From the NCBI RefSeq assembly GCF_051020955.1, contig NW_027476718.1, forward strand, positions 87,873-151,872: a stretch of 64,000 nucleotides of DNA, read 5' to 3'. Origin of the DNA: Megalopta genalis. Lineage: Eukaryota > Arthropoda > Insecta > Hymenoptera > Halictidae. Shown piece after piece: positions 26,448 through 38,459 of the stretch (positions are counted from its first letter, which is position 1; the number at the start of each line of letters is the position of its first letter). Position numbers and translations under genes: made by a program. Below the pieces are notes generated by a model, which worked only from the letters and a program-made list of their open reading frames with translations, did not search any database and was not told the origin of the DNA.

Positions 26448-29378
26448 AATCATGTTTTTCGCTTGGATTTGAATCTAACTCGTTTTTTCGCATGCAGTTG
26501 AAGCTAAATCATGAATATCACAAGTATTTGAAGCTAAAACTTTTGATTCGCACGGATTTGAAGCTAAGCCTTCTACTTCGCATTGATTTGAAGCTAAATC
26601 ATGTGTTTCGTATGGATTTGCAGCTAACTCGTTTGTTTCGTATGCTGTTGAAGCTAAATCATGTATATTACAAGTGTTTGAAGCTAAACCATTTGTTTCG
26701 CATGGATTTGAAGGTAAGCCTTCAACTTCGCGTTGATTTGATGCTATATTATGTTTTTCGCTTAGATTTGAAGCTAACACGTTTGTTTCGCATGCTGTTG
26801 AAGCTAAATCATGTATATCACAAGTATTTGAAGCTAATCCATTTGTTTCGCGTGGAATCAAAGATCAGCCTTCTACTTCGCATTAATTTGAAGTTAAATC
26901 ATATGTTTCGCATGGATTTCAAGCTAATCGATTGTATCGCATGCAGTTGAAGATAAATCATGTATATCACAAGTATTTGAAGCTAAACCATTTGTTTCGC
27001 ATGGATTTGAAACTAAGTCTTCTACTTCGCATTGATTTGTAGCTAAATCATCTGTTTCGGATAGATTTGAAGCTAAGCCTTCTACTTCGCATTGATTTGA
27101 CGCTAAATCATGTGTTTCGCTTGGATTTGAAGCTAACGTGTTTGTTTCGCATGCAGTTGAAGCTAAATCAAGTATAACACAAGTATTTGAGCGTGAGCCA
27201 TTTGTTTCGCATGGATTCGAAGATCAGCCTCCTACATCGCGTTTATTTGAAGCTAAATCATGTGTTTCGCATGGATTTGAAGCTAAGCCTTCTACTTCGC
27301 ATTGATTTGATACTAAACCATGTGTTTCGAAAGGATTTGAAGCTAAATCGTTTGTTTCGCCTGCATTTGAAGCTAAATCATGTATATCTTAAGTATTTGA
27401 AGCTAAACCATTTGTTTCGCATGGATTCGAAGATAAGCCTTCTACTTCGCATTGATTTGAAGCTAAATCATGTGTTTCGTATGGATTTAAAGCTAACTCG
27501 TTTGTTTCGCATGCTGTTGAAGCTAAATCATGTATATCACAAGTATTTGAAGCTAATCCATTTGTTTCGCATGGATTCGAAGATAACCCTTCTACTTCGC
27601 ATTGATTTGAAGCTAAATCATGTGTTTCGCATAGATTTGAAGCTAACTCGTTTGTTTCGCATGCTGTTGAAGCTAAATCATGTATATCACAAGTATTTGA
27701 AGCTAAACCATTTGTTTCGCATGGATTCGAAGATAAGCCTTCTACTTCGCATTGATTTGAAGCTAAATCATGTGTTTCGCATGGATTTGAAGCTAACTCG
27801 TTTGTTTCTCTTGCTGTTGAATGTAAATCATGTATATCACAAGTGTTTGAAGCTAAACCATTTGTTTCGCATGGATTCGAAGGTAAGCCTTCTTCTTCGC
27901 ATTGATTTGAAGCTAAATCATGTCTATCGCTAGGATTTGAAGCTAAGTCGTTTGTTTCGCATACTGTTGAAGCTAAATCATGTATAACACAAGTATTTGA
28001 GCATGAGCCATTTGTTTCGCATGGATTCGAAGATCAGTCTCCTAATTTGCATTGATTTGAAGGTAAATCATGTCTTTTGCATGGATTTAAAGCTAACTCG
28101 TTTGTTTCACTTGCATTTGAAGCTATATCAGAGATATTCGCACGTATTTGAAGCTAAATCATTCGTTTCGCTGGATTTGAAGCTAAGCCTTCTACTTCGC
28201 ATTGATATGAATCTAAATCATGTGTTTCGCTTGGATTTGAAGCTATCTCGTTGGTTTTGCATGCAGTTGAAGCAAAATCACGCATATCACAAGTATTTGA
28301 AGCTAAACCATTCGATTCGCATGGATTCGAAGACGAGCTTTCTACATCGCATTGATTTGAAGCTAAATCATGAATTACGCATGGATTTGAAGCTAAATCA
28401 TGTGTTTTGAATGGATTTGAAGATATCTCGTTTGCTTCCCAAGCAGTTGAAGCTAAATCATGTATATCATAAGTATTTGAAGCTAAAGAACTTGATACGC
28501 ATGGATTTCATACTAAGCCTTCTACTTCGCATTGATATGAATCTAAATCATGTGTTTCGCTTGGATTTGAAGCTATCTCGTTGGTTTTGCATGCAGTTGA
28601 AGCTAAATCAAGTATAACACAAGTATTTGAGCGTGAGCCATTTGTTTCGCATGGATTCGAAGATCAGCCTCCTACATCGCGTTTATTTGAAGCTAAATCA
28701 TGTGTTTCGCATGGATTTGAAGCTAAGCCTTCTGCTTCGCATTGATTTGATACTAAACCATGTGTTTCGAAAGGATTTGAAGCTAAATCGTTTGTTTCGC
28801 CTGCATTTGAAGCTAACTCAAGTGTATCACAAGTATTTGAAGCTAAACCATTTGCTTCGCATGGATTCGAAGATCAGCCTTCTACTTCGCATTGATTTTA
28901 ATCTAAATCATGTGTTTCGCATGGATTTGAAGCTAACTCGTTTGTTTCGCATGCAGTTGAAGCTGAATCATGTATATCACAAGTATTTGAAGCTAAACTA
29001 TTCGTTTCGCATGGATTCGAAGATAAGCCTTCCACTTCGCATTGATTTGATGCTAAATCATGTGTTTCGCATGGATTTCAAGCTAACTCGTTTGTTTCGC
29101 ATGCTGTTGAAGCTAAATCATGTATATCACAAGTATTTGAAGCTATATCATACGTTTCGCATGGATTCCAAGATAACCCTTCTAATTCGCATTGATTTGA
29201 ATCTAAATCATGTGTTTCGCATGGATTTGAAGATAACTCGTTTGTTTCGCATGCTGTTGAAGATAAATCATGTATGTCACAAGTATTTGAAGCTAAACCA
29301 TTTGTTACGCATGGATTCGAAGATCAGCCTCCTACATCGCGTTTATTTGAAGCTAAATCATGTGTTTCGCATGGATTT
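26448..29378. repeat. Copy of 13,468-16,398 (offset 12,980)
   Basis: This is the right part of the second macro-copy. Translations are unchanged over 14207-14953 against 27187-27933, 15017-15430 against 27997-28410, and 15431-15637 against 28411-28617. At 29,379 this copy continues as GATTTGAAGC, while the first copy has GATTTAAAGC at 16,399 and changes family. Confidence 0.88.
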
Positions 29379-29668
29379 GAAGCTAAGCCTTCTGCTTCGC
29401 ATTGATTTGATACTAAACCATGTGTTTCGAAAGGATTTGAAGCGAAATCGTTTGTTTCGCCTGCAATTTGAAGCTAACTCAAGTGTATCACAAGTATTTG
29501 AAGCTAAACCATTTGCTTCGCATGGATTCGAAGATCAGCCTTCTACTTCGCATTGATTTAATCTAAATCATGTGTTTCGCATGGATTTGAAGCTAACGTG
29601 TTTGTTTCGCATGCAGTTGAAGCTAAATCAAGTATAACACAAGTATTTGAGCGTGAGCCATTTGTTTC

Positions 29669-32600
29669 GCATGGATTCGAAGATCAGCCTCCTACATGGC
29701 GTTTATTTGAAGCTAAATCATGTGTTTCGCATGGATTTGAAGTTAAGCCTTCTGCTTCGCATTGATTTGATACTAAACCATGTGTTTCGAAAGGATTTGA
29801 AGCTAAATCGTTTGTTTCGCCTGCATTTGAAGCTAACTCAAGTGTATCACAAGTATTTGAAGCTAAACCATTTGCTTCGCATGGATTCGAAGATCAGCCT
29901 TCTACTTCGCATTGATTTTAATCTAAATCATGTGTTTCGCATGGATTTGAAGCTAACTCGTTTGTTTCGCATGCAGTTGAAGCTGAATCATGTATATCAC
30001 AAGTATTTGAAGCTAAACTATTCGTTTCGCATGGATTCGAAGATAAGCCTTCCACTTCGCATTGATTTGATGCTAAATCACGTGTTTCGCATGGATTTCA
30101 AGCTAACTCGTTTGTTTCGCATGCTGTTGAAGCTAAATCATGTATATCACAAGTATTTGAAGCTATATCATACGTTTCGCATGGATTCCAAGATAACCCT
30201 TCTAATTCGCATTGATTTGAATCTAAATCATGTGTTTCGCATGGATTTGAAGATAACTCGTTTGTTTCGCATGCTGTTGAAGATAAATCATGTATGTCAC
30301 AAGTATTTGAAGCTAAACCATTTGTTACGCATGGATTCGAAGATCAGCCTTCTACTTAGCATTGATTTGATGCTAAATCATGTGTTTCGCATGGATTTCA
30401 AGTTAACTCGTCTGTTTCGCATGCTGTTGAAACTAAATCATGTATATCACAAGGATTTGAAGCTATATCATACGTTTCGCATGCATTCCAAGATAACCCT
30501 TCTAATTCGCATTAATTTGAAGATAAATCATGTGTTTCGCTTGGATTTGAAGCTAACTCGTTTGTGCATGCTGTTGAAGCTAAATCAAGTGTATCAAAAG
30601 TATTTGAAGCTAAACCATTTGCTTCGCATGGATTCGAAGATCAGCCTTCTACTTCGCATTGATTTGAAGCTAAATCATGTCTTCCGCATGGATTTTAAAC
30701 TAACGCGTTTGTATCGCATGCAGTTGAAGCTAAATCACGTACATCACAAGTATTTGAAGCTAAACTATTCGTTACGCATGGATTCGAATTTAACTCGTTT
30801 GTTTCGCATGCAGTTGAAGCTAAATCACGTATATCACAAGTATTTGCAGCTAAACCATTTGTTTCGCATGGATTCGAAGATAAGCCTTCTACTTCGCATT
30901 GATTTTAATCTAAATCATGAGTTTCGCATGGATTTGAAGCTAACTCGTTTATTTCGCATGCTGTTGATGCTAAATCATGTAATCACACGTATTTGCAGCT
31001 AAACCATTTGTTACGCATGGATTCGAAGATCAGCCTTCTACTTCGCATTGATTTGAAGCTAAATCATGTGTTTCGCATGGATTTGAATCTAACTCGTTTA
31101 TTTCGCATGCTGTTGAAGCTAAATCATGTATATCACAAGTATAAGAAGATAAACCATTTGTTTCGCATTTATTCGAAGCTAAGCCTTCTACTTCGCATTG
31201 ATTTGAGGCTAAATCATGTGTTTCGCTTCGTTTTGAAAATAACTCGTTTTTTTCGCATGCTGTTAAAGCTAAATCATGTATATCACAAGTATTTGAAGCT
31301 ATATCATACGTTTCGCATGGATTCCAAGACAACCCTTCTAATTCGCATTGATTTGAAGCTAAATCATGTGTTTCGCATGGATTTGAAGCTAACTCGTTTG
31401 TTTCGCATGCTGTTGAAGCTAAATCATGTAGATCACAAGTATTTGAAACTAAACCATTTGTTACGCATGGATTCGAAGATCAGCCTTCTACTTAGCATTG
31501 ATTTGATGCTAAATCATGTGTTTCGCATGGATTTGAATCTAACTCGTTTGTTTCGCATGCTGTTGAAGCTAAATCATGTATATCACAAGTATTTGAAGCT
31601 AAACCATTTGCTTCGCATGGATTCGAAGATCAGCCTTCTACTTCGCATTGATTTGAAGCTAAATCATGTGTTTCGCATGGATTTGAAGCTAACTCGTTTG
31701 CATCGCATGCTGTTGAAGCTAAATCATATATATCACAAGTATTTGAAGCTAAACCATTTGTTTCGCATTTATTCGAAGCTAAGCCTTCTACTTCGCATTG
31801 ATTTGAGGCTAAATCATGTGTTTCGCTTGGTTTGAAGCTAACTCGTTTTTTTCGCATGCAGTTGTAGCTAAATCATGTATATCACAAGTATTTGAAGCTA
31901 AACCATTTGTTTCGCATGGATTCGAAGATAAGCCTTCTACTTCGCATTGATTTTAATCTAAATCATGTGTTTCGCATGGATTTAAATCTAACTCGTTTGT
32001 TTCGCATGCAGTTGAAGCTGAATCATGTATATCACAAGTATTTGAAGCTAAACTATTCGTTTCGCATGGATTCGAAGTTAACTCGTTTGTTTCGCATACA
32101 GTTGAAGCTAAATCACGTATATCACAAGTATTTGCAGCTAAACCATTTGTTTCGCATCGATACGAAGGTAACCCTTCTACTTCGCATTGATTTGAAGCTA
32201 AATCATGTGTTTCGCATGGATTTGAATCTAACTCGTTTATTCGCATGCTGTTGAAGCTAAATCATGTATATCACAAGTATAAGAAGCTATATCATACGTT
32301 TCGCATGGATTCCAAGATAACCCTTCTAATTCGCATTGATTTGAATCTAAATCATGTGTTTCGCATGGATTTGAAGCTAACTCGTTTATTTCGCATGCTG
32401 TTGAAGCTAAATCATGTAATCACAAGTATTTGCAGCTAAACCATTTGTTACGCATTTATTCGAAGATCAGCCTTCTACTTCGCATTGATTTGAAGCTAAA
32501 TCATGTGTTTCGCATGGATTTGAATCTAACTCGTTTATTTCGCATTCTGTTGAAGCTAAATCATGTATATCACAAGTATAAGAAGCTAATCCGTTTGTTT

Positions 32601-34173
32601 CGCATGGATTCGAAGATAAGCCTCCTACTTCGCATTGATTTGAAGCTAAATCATGTGTTTCGCATGGATTTGAAGCTAACTCGTTTGTTTCGCATGCAGT
32701 TGTAGCTAAATCATGTATATCACAAGTATTTGAAGCTAAACCATTTGTTTCGCATGGATTCGAAGATAAGCCTTCTACTTCGCATTGATTTTAATCTAAA
32801 TCATGTCTTTCGCATGGATTTAAAGCTAACTCGTTTTTTTCGCATGCAGTTGAAGCAGAATCATGTATATCACAAGTATTTGAAGCTAAACCATTTGTTT
32901 CGCATGGATTCGAAGATAAGCCTTCTACTTCGCATTGATTTTAATCTAAATCATGTGTTTCGCATGGATTTAAAGCTAACTCGTTTGTTTCGCATGCAGT
33001 TGAAGCTGAATCATGTATATCACAAGTATTTGAAGCTAAACTATTCGTTTCGCATGGATTCGAAGATAAGTCTTCCACTTCGCATTGATTTGATGCTAAA
33101 TCATGTGTTTCGCAAGGATTTGAAGCTAACTCGTTTGTTTCGCATGCTGTTGAAGCTAACTCAAGTGTATCAAAAGTATTTGAAGCTAAACAATTTGTTT
33201 CGCATGGATTCGAAGATAACCCTTCTACTTCGCATTGATTTGAAGCTAAATCATGTGTTTCGCATAGATTTGAAGCTAACTCGTTTGTATCGCATGCAGT
33301 TGAAGCTAAATCATGTATATCACAAGTATTTGAAGCTAAACCATTTGATTCCTATGGTTTTGAAGCTAAGCTTTCTACTTCGCATAGATTTGAAGATAAA
33401 TCATGTGTTTCGCTTGGATTTGAATATAAATCATTTGTTTCGCATGCTGTTGAAGCTAAATCATGTATATCACAAGTATTTGAAGCTAAACCATTTGCTT
33501 CGCATGGATTCGAAGATCAGCCTTCTACTTCGCATTGATTTGGTGCTAAATCATGTATATCACAAGTATTTGAAGCTAAACCATTTGTTTCGCATGCTGT
33601 TGAAGCTAAATCATGTATATCACAAGTATTTGAAGCTAAACCATTTGTTACGCATGGATTCGAAGATCAGCCTTCTACTTCGCATTGATTTGAAGCTAAA
33701 TCATGTGTTTCGCATGGATTTGAAGCTAACTCGTTTGTTTCGCATACAGTTGAAGCTAAATCACGTATATCACAAGTATTTGCAGCTAAACCATTTGTTT
33801 CGCATCGATACGAAGATAACCCTTCTACTTCGCATTGATTTGAAGCTAAATCATGTGTTTCGCATGGATTTGAATCTAACTCGTTTATTTCGCATGCTGT
33901 TGAAGCTAAATCATGTATATCACAAGTATAAGAAGCTATATCATACGTTTCGCATGGATTCCAAGATAACCCTTCTAATTCGCATTGATTTGAATCTAAA
34001 TCATGTGTTTCGCATGGATTTGAAGCTAACTCGTTTATTTCGCATGCTGTTGAAGCTAAATCATGTAATCACAAGTATTTGCAGCTAAACCATTTGTTAC
34101 GCATTTATTCGAAGATCAGCCTTCTACTTCGCATTGATTTGAAGCTAAATCATGTGTTTCGCATGGATTTGAA
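29669..34173. repeat. 4.5-kb macro-unit K, copy 1
   Basis: This matches 48,565-53,074 at an offset that moves from 18,896 to 18,901 through a few small indels. Those indels are a 3-nt loss at about 30,566 and single-base losses at about 31,832 and 32,240. It also has a block of about 0.69 kb (about 30,350-31,020) that copies 2 and 3 lack. It holds three instances of the 1-nt-deleted C monomer ATCATGTAATCAC. Confidence 0.87.
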
Positions 34174-37100
34174 GCTAACTCGTTTGTTTCTCTTGCTGTT
34201 GAATGTAAATCATGTATATCACAAGTGTTTGAAGCTAAACCATTTGTTTCGCTTGGATTCGAAGGTAAGCCTTCTTCTTCGCATTGATTTGAAGCTAAAT
34301 CATGTCTATCGCTAGGATTTGAAGCTAAGTCGTTTGTTTCGCATACTGTTGAAGCTAAATCATGTATAACACAAGTATTTGAGCATGAGCCATTTGTTTC
34401 GCATGGATTCGAAGATCAGTCTCCTAATTTGCATTGATTTGAAGGTAAATCATGTCTTTTGCATGGATTTAAAGCTAACTCGTTTGTTTCACTTGCATTT
34501 GAAGCTATATCAGAGATATTCGCACGTATTTGAAGCTAAACCATTCGATTCGCATGGATTCGAAGACGAGCTTTCTACATCGCATTGATTTGAAGCTAAA
34601 TCATGAATTACGCATGGATTTGAAGCTAAATCATGTGTTTTGAATGGATTTGAAGATATCTCGTTTGCTTCCCAAGCAGTTGAAGCTAAATCATGTATAT
34701 CATAAGTATTTGAAGCTAAAGAACTTGATACGCATGGATTTCATACTAAGCCTTCTACTTCGCATTGATATGAATCTAAATCATGTGTTTCGCTTGGATT
34801 GGAAGCTATCTCGTTGGTTTTGCATGCAGTTGAAGCTAAATCATGTATATCACAAGTATTTGAAGCTAAACCATTTGTTTCGCATGGATTTGAAACTAAG
34901 TCTTCTACTTCGCATTGATTTGTAGCTAAATCATCTGTTTCGGATAGATTTGAAGCTAAGCCTTCTACTTCGCATTGATTTGACGCTAAATCATGTGTTT
35001 CGCTTGGATTTGAAGCTAACGTGTTTGTTTCGCATGCAGTTGAAGCTAAATCAAGTATAACACAAGTATTTGAGCGTGAGCCATTTGTTTCGCATGGATT
35101 CGAAGATCAGCCTCCTACATCGCGTTTATTTGAAGCTAAATCATGTGTTTCGCATGGATTTGAAGCTAAGCCTTCTGCTTCGCATTGATTTGATACTAAA
35201 CCATGTGTTTCGAAAGGATTTGAAGCTAAATCGTTTGTTTCGCCTGCATTTGAAGCTAACTCAAGTGTATCACAAGTATTTGAAGCTAAACCATTTGCTT
35301 CGCATGGATTCGAAGATCAGCCTTCTACTTCGCATTGATTTTAATCTAAATCATGTGTTTCGCATGGATTTGAAGCTAACTCGTTTGTTTCGCATGCAGT
35401 TGAAGCTGAATCATGTATATCACAAGTATTTGAAGCTAAACTATTCGTTTCGCATGGATTCGAAGATAAGCCTTCCACTTCGCATTGATTTGATGCTAAA
35501 TCATGTGTTTCGCATGGATTTCAAGCTAACTCGTTTGTTTCGCATGCTGTTGAAGCTAAATCATGTATATCACAAGTATTTGAAGCTATATCATACGTTT
35601 CGCATGGATTCCAAGATAACCCTTCTAATTCGCATTGATTTGAATCTAAATCATGTGTTTCGCATGGATTTGAAGATAACTCGTTTGTTTCGCATGCTGT
35701 TGAAGATAAATCATGTATGTCACAAGTATTTGAAGCTAAACCATTTGTTACGCATGGATTCGAAGATCAGCCTCCTACATCGCGTTTATTTGAAGCTAAA
35801 TCATGTGTTTCGCATGGATTTGAAGCTAAGCCTTCTGCTTCGCATTGATTTGATACTAAACCATGTGTTTCGAAAGGATTTGAAGCTAAATCGTTTGTTT
35901 CGCCTGCATTTGAAGCTAACTCAAGTGTATCACAAGTATTTGAAGCTAAACCATTTGCTTCGCATGGATTCGAAGATCAGCCTTCTACTTCGCATTGATT
36001 TTAATCTAAATCATGTGTTTCGCATGGATTTGAAGCTAACGTGTTTGTTTCGCATGCAGTTGAAGCTAAATCAAGTATAACACAAGTATTTGAGCGTGAG
36101 CCATTTGTTTCGCATGGATTCGAAGATCAGCCTCCTACATGGCGTTTATTTGAAGCTAAATCATGTGTTTCGCATGGATTTGAAGTTAAGCCTTCTGCTT
36201 CGCATTGATTTGATACTAAACCATGTGTTTCGAAAGGATTTGAAGCTAAATCGTTTGTTTCGCCTGCATTTGAAGCTAACTCAAGTGTATCACAAGTATT
36301 TGAAGCTAAACCATTTGCTTCGCATGGATTCGAAGATCAGCCTTCTACTTCGCATTGATTTTAATCTAAATCATGTGTTTCGCATGGATTTGAAGCTAAC
36401 TCGTTTGTTTCGCATGCAGTTGAAGCTGAATCATGTATATCACAAGTATTTGAAGCTAAACTATTCGTTTCGCATGGATTCGAAGATAAGCCTTCCACTT
36501 CGCATTGATTTGATGCTAAATCATGTGTTTCGCATGGATTTCAAGCTAACTCGTTTGTTTCGCATGCTGTTGAAGCTAAATCATGTATATCACAAGTATT
36601 TGAAGCTATATCATACGTTTCGCATGGATTCCAAGATATCCCTTCTAATTCGCATTGATTTGAATCTAAATCATGTGTTTCGCATGGATTTGAAGATAAC
36701 TCGTTTGTTTCGCATGCTGTTGAAGATAAATCATGTATGTCACAAGTATTTGAAGCTAAACCATTTGTTACGCATGGATTCGAAGATCAGCCTCCTACAT
36801 GGCGTTTATTTGAAGCTAAATCATGTGTTTCGCATGGATTTGAAGTTAAGCCTTCTGCTTCGCATTGATTTGATACTAAACCATGTGTTTCGAAAGGATT
36901 TGAAGCTAAATCGTTTGTTTCGCCTGCATTTGAAGCTAACTCAAGTGTATCACAAGTATTTGAAGCTAAACCATTTGCTTCGCATGGATTCGAAGATCAG
37001 CCTTCTACTTCGCATTGATTTTAATCTAAATCATGTGTTTCGAAAGGATTTGAAGCTAAATCGTTTGTTTCGCCTGCATTTGAAGCTAAATCATGTATAT

Positions 37101-38459
37101 CTTAAGTATTTGAAGCTAAACCATTTGTTTCGCATGGATTCGAAGATAAGCCTTCTACTTCGCATTGATTTGAAGCTAAATCATGTGTTTCGTATGGATT
37201 TAAAGCTAACTCGTTTGTTTCGCATGCTGTTGAAGCTAAATCATGTATATCACAAGTATTTGAAGCTAATCCATTTGTTTCGCATGGATTCGAAGATAAC
37301 CCTTCTACTTCGCATTGATTTGAAGCTAAATCATGTGTTTCGCATAGATTTGAAGCTAACTCGTTTGTTTCGCATGCTGTTGAAGCTAAATCATGTATAT
37401 CACAAGTATTTGAAGCTAAACCATTTGTTTCGCATGGATTCGAAGATAAGCCTTCTACTTCGCATTGATTTGAAGCTAAATCATGTGTTTCGCATGGATT
37501 TGAAGCTAACTCGTTTGTTTCTCTTGCTGTTGAATGTAAATCATGTATATCACAAGTGTTTGAAGCTAAACCATTTGTTTCGCATGGATTCGAAGGTAAG
37601 CCTTCTTCTTCGCATTGATTTGAAGCTAAATCATGTCTATCGCTAGGATTTGAAGCTATCTCGTTTGTTTCGCATGCAGTTGAAGATAAGTCATGCATAC
37701 CACAAGTATTTGAAGATAAACCATTTGATTCCCATGGATTTGATGCTATGCCTTCTACTTCGCATTGATTTGGAGCTAAATCATGTGTTTCGCATGGATT
37801 TAAAGCTAACTCGTTTGTTTCGCATACTGTTGAAGCTAAATCATGTATAACACAAGTATTTGAGCATGAGCCATTTGTTTCGCATGGATTCGAAGATCAG
37901 TCTCCTAATTTGCATTGATTTGAAGGTAAATCATGTCTTTTGCATGGATTTAAAGCTAACTCGTTTGTTTCACTTGCATTTGAAGCTATATCAGAGATAT
38001 TCGCACGTATTTGAAGCTAAATCATTCGTTTCGCTGGATTTGAAGCTAAGCCTTCTACTTCGCATTGATATGAATCTAAATCATGTGTTTCGCTTGGATT
38101 TGAAGCTATCTCGTTGGTTTTGCATGCAGTTGAAGCAAAATCACGCATATCACAAGTATTTGAAGCTAAACCATTCGATTCGCATGGATTCGAAGACGAG
38201 CTTTCTACATCGCATTGATTTGAAGCTAAATCATGAATTACGCATGGATTTGAAGCTAAATCATGTGTTTTGAATGGATTTGAAGATATCTCGTTTGCTT
38301 CCCAAGCAGTTGAAGCTAAATCATGTATATCATAAGTATTTGAAGCTAAAGAACTTGATACGCATGGATTTCATACTAAGCCTTCTACTTCGCATTGATA
38401 TGAATCTAAATCATGTGTTTCGCTTGGATTTGAAGCTATCTCGTTGGTTTTGCATGCAG
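34174..38459. repeat. Mosaic linker of earlier satellite families
   Basis: This contains only satellite monomers. About 34,379-34,590 and 37,860-38,459 match 15,017 onward. About 35,070-37,050 consists of 660-bp and 360-bp units. About 37,040-37,646 matches 14,390-14,953, followed by a pentamer at about 37,650-37,800 not seen in the matching place elsewhere. The switches fall within monomers and keep the 30-bp register. Confidence 0.82.
37102..37698 (-). other. Minus-strand Cys-decapeptide open frame (198 codons)
   Basis: This is the longest minus-strand frame I can point to. It reads as repeated decapeptides such as SNPCETHDLA and SNTCDIHDLA, with the pattern C-[E/D]-x3-L-[A/S]-S-[N/T]-x. 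It is acidic, rich in Ser, Thr and Asn, with one Cys per repeat in most units. This frame is completely open in the 150-bp consensus. It is closed here by the variant TATATCTTAAG. Elsewhere GATCAG (in E) and TTTTAAT (in A) create TGA and TAA. If the satellite ever came from a gene, this is the most protein-like register. No start context, terminus or domain supports expression. Confidence 0.6.
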
